This document shows, piece after piece, positions 1 to 7,485 of a stretch of DNA of 47,170 nt (positions are counted from its first letter, which is position 1; each line of letters opens with the position of its first letter). The notes below the pieces were generated by a model that worked only from the letters and a program-made list of their open reading frames with translations, was not told the origin of the DNA and searched no databases. Source of the stretch: an alpha proteobacterium AAP81b (GTDB lineage Bacteria > Pseudomonadota > Alphaproteobacteria > Sphingomonadales > Sphingomonadaceae). The stretch lies in the NCBI GenBank assembly GCA_001295935.1, contig LJHX01000033.1, forward strand, positions 1 through 47,170, read 5' to 3'. The position numbers and the translations under genes are program-made.

Positions 1-422
1 CCCGCCGGCAGGCGCTCGGCTTGCCGCCGATGACCTTCGGCATGGCGGCCTATGCCATCGTCCGCGACACCGAGGCCGAGGCCAGGGACGAACTGCGCCG
101 CATCACCACGCTCAGCGGTGCGCCGCCCGCGGGCTATGACAATTTCGACCAATGGCTGTCGGGCACGCAGTTGGAGCGTGAGCTGAAGATCGCCGAATAT
201 TCGGTTTCCAACCGCGGCCTGCGCCCCGATCTCGTCGGCACGCCCGAGCAGATCGCCGAGCGCCTCGTCGCCTATGAAGCCGCCGGCGTCGACCTCGTCC
301 TGCTCCAGATGAGCCCCCAGGCCGAGGAAATGGCGCGCTTCGCCGCGAGCGTCATCGCCCCGGCGCGAGCGCGAAGTCTATATAATTATCAAGAAGATAA
401 GCCTCCGGCGGCCAGGGGCTGA
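1..422 (+). CDS. LLM-class FMNH2-dependent monooxygenase, C-terminal part (SfnG-like)
   Basis: The reading frame is open to the left edge, so only about the last 140 residues are present. The segment SVSNRGLRPDLVGTPEQIAE followed by VDLVLLQMSPQAEEM is typical of the C-terminus of luciferase-like flavin monooxygenases, and it most resembles the dimethylsulfone monooxygenase (SfnG) subgroup, in which reduced FMN and oxygen split a carbon-sulfur bond. The catalytic N-terminal half is outside the window, so the substrate is inferred only. The last dozen residues and the stop codon run into a palindromic repeat (412-430), so the native C-terminus may have been replaced by repeat-encoded sequence. 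An ATG-like start inside the window (TTG at 21) is not credible, because homology continues upstream of it. Confidence 0.72.
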   Translation, partial: RRQALGLPPMTFGMAAYAIVRDTEAEARDELRRITTLSGAPPAGYDNFDQWLSGTQLERELKIAEYSVSNRGLRPDLVGTPEQIAERLVAYEAAGVDLVLLQMSPQAEEMARFAASVIAPARARSLYNYQEDKPPAARG

Positions 423-430
423 GCCCCTGG
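412..430. repeat. REP-like palindrome at the end of the monooxygenase gene
   Basis: A perfect 9-bp inverted repeat (CCAGGGGCT / AGCCCCTGG) has a 1-nt centre and follows the tract AAGCCTCCGGCGG. Its arm contains the TGA stop of the upstream gene (420-422). The tract plus palindrome is like the small dispersed intergenic palindromes of sphingomonads and other alphaproteobacteria. It could also act as a transcription terminator. Confidence 0.6.
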
Positions 431-501
431 ACCCACCTTTGTGGAGTCGTCGCCTGTGCCGGCAGGTCCAACAAAGTCTAGCAAGTCTACGCTTGTGAGC
501 G

Positions 502-1107
502 TCATTCCTGCAGCGGCGTTTCCGGGCCGACAAGGGCGTCATAGGCGGCGCCGAAGGCGTCGGCCTGGCTGGCCAGGCCGGGGCCGGCCTGGCGTTCGAC
601 ATGGGTCAGCATGAACATCAGCAGCCGGTCATTATAGCGGGTGCGCGAGCCGCAGAAGCGGCCGTCCTTGTAGATATCCTCGACCGTGCCGCGGATGGCG
701 CGGCTCATGGCTTCGTCGTGGAGGCGGGCATAGGCGAGGCGCAGCGCTGCCTCCCAAGCGGCGCGGAACTGCGGGTCGCGGCCGCGCAGGCGATAGGCCG
801 AGGTGATGTGGCGGCCGCATTGGGCAGCGGCGGCACGGACGCTGCCGGACATGGCGAGGCTTCTGATGAAATCCTGGCGGACCTCGCGGGTCCAGCCGTC
901 GCTGCGGACGGCGCCGAGATCACGCGCGGCCTCGGCGGCGATGTGGTCGACGACGATGCCGGGTTCCGGCGCTTCATCGAGCGCCCCGGCGTGGCGGCTG
1001 GCGACCGCGGCATCGAGCGCGGCATAGAGCGGGGCGGGATCGCCGGGGCCGGCGAGGATGGCGTCGACATCGACGCGGGCGGTGGGGGTGAGAGGGTGCC
1101 TGGTCAT
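502..1107 (-). CDS. hypothetical protein with helix-turn-helix-like segment
   Basis: This is a 201-residue protein with no family I can name. The middle segment around VRAAAAQCGRHITSAYRLRG looks like a helix-turn-helix, as in small-terminase or transposase-like DNA-binding modules: alternating Ala-rich helices, then Tyr/Arg. It is followed by an Arg/Ala-rich helical stretch. The start was set at the ATG at 1107, because the open frame upstream of it (to 1491) is antisense to the next gene and has no protein-like composition. There is no clear ribosome-binding site. No neighbour suggests a pathway. A DNA-binding role is inference only. Confidence 0.55.
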   Translation of the reverse strand: MTRHPLTPTARVDVDAILAGPGDPAPLYAALDAAVASRHAGALDEAPEPGIVVDHIAAEAARDLGAVRSDGWTREVRQDFIRSLAMSGSVRAAAAQCGRHITSAYRLRGRDPQFRAAWEAALRLAYARLHDEAMSRAIRGTVEDIYKDGRFCGSRTRYNDRLLMFMLTHVERQAGPGLASQADAFGAAYDALVGPETPLQE

Positions 1108-1253
1108 TCGGCGACTATAACCGATATGGTTCGTGTAGGACAGGCTATTCCAGCATGATGCCAGGACGCCGATGGGGCATCGGCGGGCCGGGCGCCTTGC
1201 TGAAATCGCCTCGCGCTCGATCCAGCCGATGTCACCGGCGCGGGGCAGGCAGG

Positions 1254-2081
1254 TCAGGCTTTGAGGAACGCCAGAATATCCGCATTGATCACATCGGCAT
1301 GCGTCGTCGCCATGCCGTGCGGGAAGCCCGGATAGGTCTTCAGCGTCGCATCGGGCAGCAGCTTCGCCGCCAGCGGCGCCGACGCGACGATCGGCACGAT
1401 CTGGTCGTCCTCGCCGTGCAGCACCAGCACGGGCACGGTGATCGCCTTCAGATCCTCGGTGAAGTCGGTCTCGGAGAACGCCTTGATGCACTCATAATGG
1501 GCATGGGCGTCGCCGCTCATCCCCTGGCGGAACCAATTGGCGCGGATCGCCTCATTGACCGCAGCGCCGTCGCGGTTGCAGCCGTAGAAGGGGATCGGCA
1601 CATCCCAGAACAGCGTCGCGCGCCCGGCGGCGAGCGCGGCGCGGAAACCGTCGAACACCTCGATCGGCTGGCCGGCGGGATAGGCGTCGGTCTTCAGCAT
1701 GATCGGCGGCACCGCGCCGATCAGCACGGCCTTGGCCACCCGCCCGGCCTCGGCGCGCGCGACATAGCGCGTCACCTCGCCGCCGCCGGTCGAATGGCCG
1801 ATATGGACGGCGCCTTTCAGATCGAGCGCCGCCGCGAGGTCGATGACATCGGCGGCATAGGTGTCCATCTCATTGCCGTGCGTCGTCGCGTCGGAGCGGC
1901 CATGGCCGCGGCGATCATGGGCGATGACGCGGAAACCCTGGTGCAGGAAGAACAGCAGCTGGGCGTCCCAATCGTCGGCGGTCAGCGGCCAGCCGTGGTG
2001 GAAGACCAGTGCCGGCGCGTGCTTGGGGCCGAGATCCTTGTAGAACAGTCGGGTACCGTCGCGGGTGGTGACAAAGGCCAT
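1254..2081 (-). CDS. alpha/beta hydrolase, non-heme chloroperoxidase-like
   Basis: This 275-residue protein is the normal length for cofactor-free (non-heme) haloperoxidases/perhydrolases. It shows the HGWPL oxyanion segment (about residues 29-33), the nucleophile elbow GHSTGGG with Ser97, the acid in LHGEDDQIVP (Asp225 or Asp226) and the catalytic His255 in GFPHGM. Such enzymes hydrolyse esters and form peracids; halogenation is a side reaction. There is no signal peptide, so it should be cytoplasmic. The ATG at 2081 is preceded by a GAAAGAG stretch. It is divergent from the RNase H-like gene, with about 135 bases between them. The physiological substrate is unknown. Confidence 0.88.
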   Translation of the reverse strand: MAFVTTRDGTRLFYKDLGPKHAPALVFHHGWPLTADDWDAQLLFFLHQGFRVIAHDRRGHGRSDATTHGNEMDTYAADVIDLAAALDLKGAVHIGHSTGGGEVTRYVARAEAGRVAKAVLIGAVPPIMLKTDAYPAGQPIEVFDGFRAALAAGRATLFWDVPIPFYGCNRDGAAVNEAIRANWFRQGMSGDAHAHYECIKAFSETDFTEDLKAITVPVLVLHGEDDQIVPIVASAPLAAKLLPDATLKTYPGFPHGMATTHADVINADILAFLKA

Positions 2082-2216
2082 GGCGCACTCTTTCGGTTCA
2101 AGCGTCCGTCCCCACCGCGCGCCGCAGCAAACCACGGACGCCGGCGATTCGACAAGCCGCCTGACGGGCCTGGCGCTCTTGCCACGCCGATGCCGCCCGT
2201 CGCAGCATCGGCGCTG

Positions 2217-2588
2217 ATGCGACGGCCCCCGCTGAAAATCTTCTTCGACGGCGGCTGCCGCCCCAACCCCGGGCCGATGGAGATCGCCGTGGCGTTGCGC
2301 GGCGCCGTCCACATCGACCGCGACCTCGGGCCGGGCACCGGCATGGACGCCGAATGGCTGGCGCTGATCGCGGCACGGCGGCTGGCGCTCGCCGAGCCGG
2401 GCGAGTGCGTCCTGCTCGGCGATGCGCTTGCCGTCATCGACCAGGCGCAGCGCCGCGTTCCGGCGCGGGGGCGCGCCGCCGACCATCTCGCCGCCTTCGA
2501 CGCCCTTGGCCCCGGCCCCGTCCGCCTCCGCCATATCGGTCGCGCCCAGAATCTCGCCGGCATCGCGCTGGCCCGCTGGCGGCGCTGA
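2217..2588 (+). CDS. ribonuclease HI-like protein lacking the fourth catalytic Asp
   Basis: This 123-residue protein has an RNase H fold signature. FFDGGCRPNPG carries the first acid (Asp11), MDAEW the second (Glu46) and LLGDALAVID the third (Asp69). The C-terminal motif, normally N-x-x-A-D-x-L-A, reads QNLAGIALA, so the position of the fourth metal-binding Asp is Ile116. Active-site geometry is thus incomplete, and the protein may be a weak or non-catalytic RNA:DNA-hybrid binder. The start is uncertain: the ATG at 2217 puts the first strand at the usual place, and an in-frame ATG at 2190 is an alternative. Neither has a good ribosome-binding site. It lies 182 bases before the DEAD-box helicase on the same strand. 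Confidence 0.7.
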   Translation: MRRPPLKIFFDGGCRPNPGPMEIAVALRGAVHIDRDLGPGTGMDAEWLALIAARRLALAEPGECVLLGDALAVIDQAQRRVPARGRAADHLAAFDALGPGPVRLRHIGRAQNLAGIALARWRR

Positions 2589-2770
2589 CCGCCGCCTGCG
2601 CAAAAGCGATGGCGTTCGGCGGCTTTTCCAGCTATCAGGAGCCTTTATCGCCGCTGACGAGATCGGCCGGCCCGGCCCCGATCCCGCCCCTCCGGCGAGC
2701 CCCTGCCGCCCGATCGCCTCGCCGCCGCGTCCCCCCACGCCGCCACGGCCCCATCGAGTTTCCTGCCGCC

Positions 2771-4573
2771 ATGACCTTCCCGACCCTGCCGCCGTCGCTT
2801 GCCGACGCCCTCACCGAGCGCGGCTATGCCGAAGCCACCGACGTCCAGGCCGCCGTTCTCGAAGCCAATGCCTTCGGTCGCGACCTGATCGTTTCGGCGC
2901 AGACGGGATCGGGCAAGACCGTCGCCTTCGGTTTGGCCTTTGCCGCTCAGCTGCTTGGCGAAGACGGCGCGCTGCCGCGTCCCGGCCGGCCGCTGGCGCT
3001 GGTCATCGCGCCGACGCGCGAACTCGCCATGCAGGTCAGCGGCGAACTCGAATGGCTCTACGGCAAGGCGCGCGCCCGCATCCTTGCCTGTGTCGGCGGC
3101 ATGGACCCCGCCAAGGAACGCCGCGGCCTCGCCGCCGGCGTCCATATCGTCGTCGGCACGCCGGGGCGCCTGCGCGACCATCTCGAACGCGGCGCCCTCG
3201 ATCTCTCCGAGCTGCGTGCCATCGTCCTCGATGAGGCCGACGAGATGCTCGACATGGGCTTTCGCGAGGACCTTGAGGAGATCCTCGACGCGACCCCCGA
3301 CAACCGCCGCACCTTGCTGTTCTCGGCGACGATGCCGAGCCCGATCGTCGCCCTCGCCCGCCAATATCAGAAGGATGCGGTGCGTATCGCCGCGGTCGGC
3401 GGGTCGCGCGGCCATGGCGACATCGCCTATCAGGCGGTGACCGTCGCGCCGGCCGACATCGAATCGGCGGTGGTCAATCTGCTGCGCTTCCACGAGGCCG
3501 AGACGGCGATGCTGTTCTGCGCGACGCGCGACAATGTCCGGCGCTTGCATGCAACGCTGCTCGAACGCGGTTTTGCCGCGGTCGCGCTGTCGGGCGAGCA
3601 TTCGCAGTCGGAGCGCAACCAGGCGCTGCAAGCCCTTAGAGATCGTCGGGCGCGGGTCTGTGTCGCCACCGACGTCGCGGCGCGCGGCATCGACCTGCCG
3701 TCCTTGAGCCTCGTCATCCATGTCGAGACGCCGCGCGACGCCGAAACGCTCCAGCACCGCTCGGGGCGGACGGGGCGCGCCGGCAAGAAGGGCATCGCCG
3801 TGCTGATCGTGCCCTATCCGCAGCGCCGCCGCGTCGAGGGCATGCTGCGCGGCGCGCGCATCGAAGCGACCTGGGGCACGCCGCCGACCCCCGAGGCGAT
3901 CCGCGTCCAGGACCGCGAGCGCCTGCTCGCGGCGCTGCTCGAACCCCATGAATTCGACGACGAGGACCGCGAACTCGCCGCGCGGCTGCTTGCCGAACGC
4001 AGCCCTGAGGACATCGCCGCCAGCCTGGTGCGCGCCCATCGCGCCCAGCTGCCGCGCACCGACGAACTGCTCGATACCAGCACGCGCGCGACCCCGCAGG
4101 AGCGCCACCGTCCCGGTTTCGACGACATCGTCTGGTTCCGCATGGATGTCGGCCGCCGCCAGAATGCCGATCCGCGCTGGCTGCTGCCTTTGCTCTGCCG
4201 CCGCGGCCACATCACCAAGAACGAAGTCGGCGCCATCCGCATCGGCAATTCGGAAACCTATTTCCAGGTGCCGCGCGCCATCGCCGGGCGCTTTGCCGAG
4301 GCGCTGGCGCGCACCGCCGGCGGTGACGCTGGCGATGGCGAGGACAGTATCCGCATCATCCCGTCGGACAGCGGCCCGCCCGAAGGCCGCTCACCGCCGC
4401 CGCGCGGCGACGAGCGCGGCGGCGCGCGCGCCGAAGCACCGCGGCGTGGCACGCTGCGCCCGGCAGCGATTCCCGGCATCGTCACGCCGACGCGTCCCGG
4501 CGCGGCGCGGCCGCAGCGACCGTTTCGCAAGGGCCCCGAAGGCAAGGCCGGCGGGCCGCGGCGCGACAAATAG
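2771..4573 (+). CDS. DEAD-box ATP-dependent RNA helicase (DbpA/CsdA-like)
   Basis: This 600-residue helicase has all core motifs: AQTGSGKT (43-50), PTRELA (81-86), TPGR (about 130-133), DEAD (154-157), SAT (185-187), ARGID in motif V and HRSGRTGRAG (329-338). After a linker, residues about 450-515 form a DbpA-type RNA-binding domain (NADPRWLLPLLCRRGHITKN). The tail from about 530 is disordered and rich in Arg, Gly and Pro, as in RNA-annealing helicases. The expected role is ATP-driven remodelling of structured RNA, such as rRNA in ribosome assembly or mRNA in the cold. The ATG at 2771 was chosen because the frame upstream overlaps the RNase H-like gene and has no helicase homology. No strong ribosome-binding site is visible. 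Confidence 0.93.
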   Translation: MTFPTLPPSLADALTERGYAEATDVQAAVLEANAFGRDLIVSAQTGSGKTVAFGLAFAAQLLGEDGALPRPGRPLALVIAPTRELAMQVSGELEWLYGKARARILACVGGMDPAKERRGLAAGVHIVVGTPGRLRDHLERGALDLSELRAIVLDEADEMLDMGFREDLEEILDATPDNRRTLLFSATMPSPIVALARQYQKDAVRIAAVGGSRGHGDIAYQAVTVAPADIESAVVNLLRFHEAETAMLFCATRDNVRRLHATLLERGFAAVALSGEHSQSERNQALQALRDRRARVCVATDVAARGIDLPSLSLVIHVETPRDAETLQHRSGRTGRAGKKGIAVLIVPYPQRRRVEGMLRGARIEATWGTPPTPEAIRVQDRERLLAALLEPHEFDDEDRELAARLLAERSPEDIAASLVRAHRAQLPRTDELLDTSTRATPQERHRPGFDDIVWFRMDVGRRQNADPRWLLPLLCRRGHITKNEVGAIRIGNSETYFQVPRAIAGRFAEALARTAGGDAGDGEDSIRIIPSDSGPPEGRSPPPRGDERGGARAEAPRRGTLRPAAIPGIVTPTRPGAARPQRPFRKGPEGKAGGPRRDK

Positions 4574-4611
4574 CGGTCGCCGCGGCCACGGCGCGGGGTC
4601 GGCATGTCGCC

Positions 4612-5313
4612 TCAGGCCGCCATGTCGAAAACGAGCACCTCCGCCGCCTCGCTGCCTTCGATTTCCAGGGTGTCGATATCCTTCAGCGCCGCGCCGTCGC
4701 CGGCCACCAGGGTCTCGCCGTTGAGGGTGATGGCGCCGCGCGCGACCTGCACCCAGGCGATGCGGTCCGGGCGAAGCCCATGGGAAGTCCGCTCGCCGGG
4801 GTCGAACTGCCCGGCATAGAGATCGACATCGCGATGGATCGTCACCGCGCCGTCGCGCCCGTCGCGCGCCCCGACCAGCCGCAGCCGCCCGCGCTTGTCC
4901 TCGGGCGAGAAGGTCTTCTGCTCGTAGCTCGGCGCGATCCCGGCCGCTTCGGGCAGGATCCAGATCTGCAGGAAGTGCACCGGGTCCGATTTTGATGCGT
5001 TGAACTCCGAATGCGCGACACCGCTGCCGGCGCTCATCCGCTGCACGTCGCCCGGCCGGATCACCGAGCCGGTGCCGATCGAATCCTTGTGCTCCAGCGC
5101 GCCCTCGAGAACATAGGAGATGATCTCCATGTCACGGTGGCTGTGGGTGCCGAAGCCGGCGCCGCCGATCACCTTGTCCTCGTTGATGACCCGCAGCGGC
5201 CCGAAGCCCATGAAGCGCGGATCGTGATAGCCGCCGAAGGAGAAACTGTGCTTGCTGTCGAGCCAGCCGATCCTGGTCGGGCCGCGCTCGTCGCTCTTGC
5301 GAACATACATCAT
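4612..5313 (-). CDS. pirin family protein (quercetinase-like bicupin)
   Basis: This 233-residue bicupin has the N-terminal pirin metal site: His57 and His59 in GTHSHRDME, then His101 and Glu103 in SGVAHSEF. It includes the typical opening LDSKHSFSFGGYHDPRFMGFG. Family members bind iron or another divalent metal; some cleave flavonols such as quercetin and others act as redox-sensing transcriptional cofactors, so the activity here is not fixed. The start is supported by GGAGG five bases before the ATG at 5313; an in-frame ATG at 5325 overlaps that site. Upstream DNA passes directly into the broken gamma-glutamyltransferase gene, read in the opposite direction. Confidence 0.92.
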   Translation of the reverse strand: MMYVRKSDERGPTRIGWLDSKHSFSFGGYHDPRFMGFGPLRVINEDKVIGGAGFGTHSHRDMEIISYVLEGALEHKDSIGTGSVIRPGDVQRMSAGSGVAHSEFNASKSDPVHFLQIWILPEAAGIAPSYEQKTFSPEDKRGRLRLVGARDGRDGAVTIHRDVDLYAGQFDPGERTSHGLRPDRIAWVQVARGAITLNGETLVAGDGAALKDIDTLEIEGSEAAEVLVFDMAA

Positions 5314-5356
5314 GTCTGCCTCCATAATCGGGGGGGATGGGATGCCGGCGAGATAG

Positions 5357-6622
5357 GCGACCTGTCGCGACGGCGCTTCCATCGCCGTCGCCGCCGCCTT
5401 CCGGCCGCTGCTCGCGATGTTCGACAAGTCGGCCAAGAGCTTCCTGGTCAATGGCCAAGCCCCGGTATCGCTCTACGGTCACCGCCTGCCACAGCCGGCA
5501 CTGGCCGATGCGCTGGAGGAAATCGGCCGCGATGCCGGCATGTCTTTCTACAGGGGCGATGTCGCGCGCGCGATCGTTGCCGATGTCGCCGCTGGAGGCG
5601 GGCTGCTGTCGCTCGAAGACCTCGGCAGCTACCGCCCGATCGTCGGCCAGCCGCTGTGGGGCAGTTACCGCGGCCGGCAGATTGCTGTTCCCGCCTCGCC
5701 TTCCGGCGGGTGGACGGTGCTGCAAGCGCTCCACATCCTCAACCGCTTTGATCTTGCGGCCCTGCCGCGCGACGCGGGCGAGCGGTTTCACCTGCTGATT
5801 GCTGCCCTGCGCCATGCCTTCGCAGATCGGTACGCCTGGGCGGGCGATCCGGCGTTCGGGCCGGTGCCGCTCGAGGCGCTATTGTCCGACGCGCATGCCG
5901 AGGCCATCGCCGCGCGGATCGACCGGGCCGCTCTCGATCCGGCGCTCGTCACCGAACGTGAACCTTGGGTCGCCTATGGTGAAAAGCCGCTCCACGACCC
6001 CTGGCCACCGGGCAGCGGAAGCACCCCGGCGCCGGGTGCCGGCGCCGGGGTGCGGCATGGCACCGTCCATGTCACTGCCGCCGACAGTCGTGGCATGCTG
6101 GTCAGTTGCACCCATACCGTCGGTGACATTTTCGGCGCCAAATGCGTGGCGGGGCCGGGCGTCCTGCTGAACAGCGGCATGCAATGGTTCTCGCCACGGC
6201 CGGGCGGGCCCAATTCGATCGCGCCGGGCAAGCGCCCGCTGGCGAACATGGCCCCGGCCATGGTCTATGAAGACGGCCGGCCGACGATCGCCACTGGCGC
6301 CTTTGGCGGACGCCGCATCATCAGCGCGATTGTTCAGATCGTCTCCGACATGCTGGATCATGGTTTCACCGCCCAGCAGGCCTGCGAGGCGCCGCGCATC
6401 GACGCCAGCGAGCGAACCACGTTCGTATCGGATCGCCTGGGAGAAGCACTTCTGCAGGAACTGGACGCTCTCGGCCACCCGGTGCAGGCCGTCCGCGAGG
6501 ACCACCACCTGCTTGGAATCGAATTTGCCAACGCAACCGCCATCGCACTGGGCAGCGATGGCCGGATGCATTGCGGCGTGGATGCCATCCGGCCGTGCGA
6601 GGCGGTGGGTTTCGATCTTTGA
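5357..6622 (+). pseudogene. ggt: gamma-glutamyltransferase, N-terminally truncated
   Basis: The frame encodes the C-terminal three quarters of a gamma-glutamyltransferase: the end of the large subunit (FYRGDVARAI, LGSYRPI), the autoprocessing site GTVHVT with the nucleophile Thr216 (counted from the ATG at 5417), and the small subunit with GPGVLLNSGMQWF and MAPAMV. In the E. coli enzyme the nucleophile is residue 391, so about 150-175 residues including the signal peptide are missing. Homology begins just after a TAG at 5354-5356 and a G-rich tract (5331-5338), next to the pirin promoter region, which looks like a deletion junction. Translation from 5417 would give a cytoplasmic product lacking part of the substrate pocket. 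A shortened functional form is possible but unlikely. Confidence 0.75.
6021..6053. repeat. perfect 15-bp inverted repeat inside the gamma-glutamyltransferase gene
   Basis: The arms are 6021-6035 (GCACCCCGGCGCCGG) and 6039-6053, its exact reverse complement, with a 3-nt centre GTG. It keeps the reading frame and encodes a Thr/Pro/Ala/Gly linker (TPAPGAGAG) a few residues before the autocatalytic Thr. The element is an extreme hairpin for coding sequence and may be an inserted palindrome or a simple-repeat expansion. Confidence 0.8.
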
Positions 6623-6694
6623 CCGGCACCGTCGGCCGACTGCGCGCATCGGATGATTCGAAGCAGCTGTAACGGAGCGGTCGGCGATGCCGAC

Positions 6695-6744
6695 ACAAGC
6701 GCCATGCCCCGACCCGGGCGCGAGACCCGGGCCGGGGCGCTTGT
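6695..6744. terminator. strong intergenic stem-loop, probable two-way terminator
   Basis: The arms ACAAGCGCC(ATG)CCCCG and CGGGGCGCTTGT pair, with ATG bulged. A 6-bp CCCGGG/CCCGGG stem continues inside, with one A-C mismatch, closing on the loop CGCGAGA. It sits between two genes that converge on it (ending at 6622 and 6757). There is no T-run on either side, so intrinsic termination is not certain. Confidence 0.5.
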
Positions 6745-6756
6745 CAGCGCTGGCAA

Positions 6757-7371
6757 TCAGAAGTTGAAGCCAAGACCGGCCAGCACCTGGTGGCGCCGCC
6801 AGTCGCCGCGATTCTCATCGAGATTGCCGTAGCGATATTCCAGCCGCGCCGACAGGTTGCGGCTCAGCGCATGCTCCACACCGCCGCCGACATGCCAGCC
6901 CTGAAAATTCTGGTTGCTGCGCAGCCGGCTGCCGCTGGCCAGTGTTTCCTGGCGGCCAACGCGGACGTTGGAATAGCCGCCGCGCACATAGATCAGCGTG
7001 TTGTCACCCGCGACCACCCCGGCGCGCGCGCCAAGATCAAAGCTGAACTTCGGGTCGAGGGTGTAGGCCAGGCCAGCCTTGCGGCCCTGGAAACTGTCGT
7101 TGAGGTTGACACTGAAGCCGGCTTCCGGGGCCAGCACGATCCGATCAGCCACCCGGATGTTGTAGCCGCCATAGACGCCGAGTGCTGCCGAATTCTTCGA
7201 CACGCGCCGGTCGAGCAGGTTGGTGGCGTCGAGCCGGGCACCAGCCTGGTCGCGATTGAGGCCCAGCTGGACGCCCACATAGGGGCCATCGAAGCTCCGG
7301 TCAGCCTCTTGCGCGGCGGCAGGAACGGCCAGTGCGGCAGCGATCAGGGCAGTGGCAAACATGGTCTTCAT
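6757..7371 (-). CDS. outer membrane beta-barrel protein (OmpA/OprF-type small porin family)
   Basis: This 204-residue protein has a cleavable signal peptide (residues 1-21, AVPAAAQ) followed by alternating amphipathic strands (YVGVQLGLN, ALGVYGGYNIRV, LIYVRGGYSNVRV, SARLEYRYGN) and a terminal aromatic residue (GLGFNF), as needed for BAM-dependent insertion. The size fits an 8-stranded barrel. It resembles the Omp25/RopB-like 'porin family' or 'outer membrane beta-barrel' proteins of alphaproteobacteria, whose roles are structural or adhesive. The ATG at 7371 is preceded by GGAAAG. It lies downstream of the efflux operon on the same strand, separated by a hairpin, so it is probably transcribed on its own. 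Confidence 0.85.
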   Translation of the reverse strand: MKTMFATALIAAALAVPAAAQEADRSFDGPYVGVQLGLNRDQAGARLDATNLLDRRVSKNSAALGVYGGYNIRVADRIVLAPEAGFSVNLNDSFQGRKAGLAYTLDPKFSFDLGARAGVVAGDNTLIYVRGGYSNVRVGRQETLASGSRLRSNQNFQGWHVGGGVEHALSRNLSARLEYRYGNLDENRGDWRRHQVLAGLGFNF

Positions 7372-7443
7372 GGATCTTTCCTTTCAAGGTTGCGTTGGGA
7401 GTTAGGGGGAGGAAGCGGAGCGCCAGGCACAGCCGGAGACACT

Positions 7444-7462
7444 CCGCGGGTTGAGCCCGCGG
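7444..7462 (-). terminator. hairpin after the efflux operon
   Basis: CCGCGGG and CCCGCGG arms with a 5-nt loop lie 24 bases past the stop of the outer membrane factor gene. No T-run follows. It is a likely end of the efflux transcript, but unproven. Confidence 0.4.
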
Positions 7463-7485
7463 CCAACGTCAGTCTGGAGGGGGGC

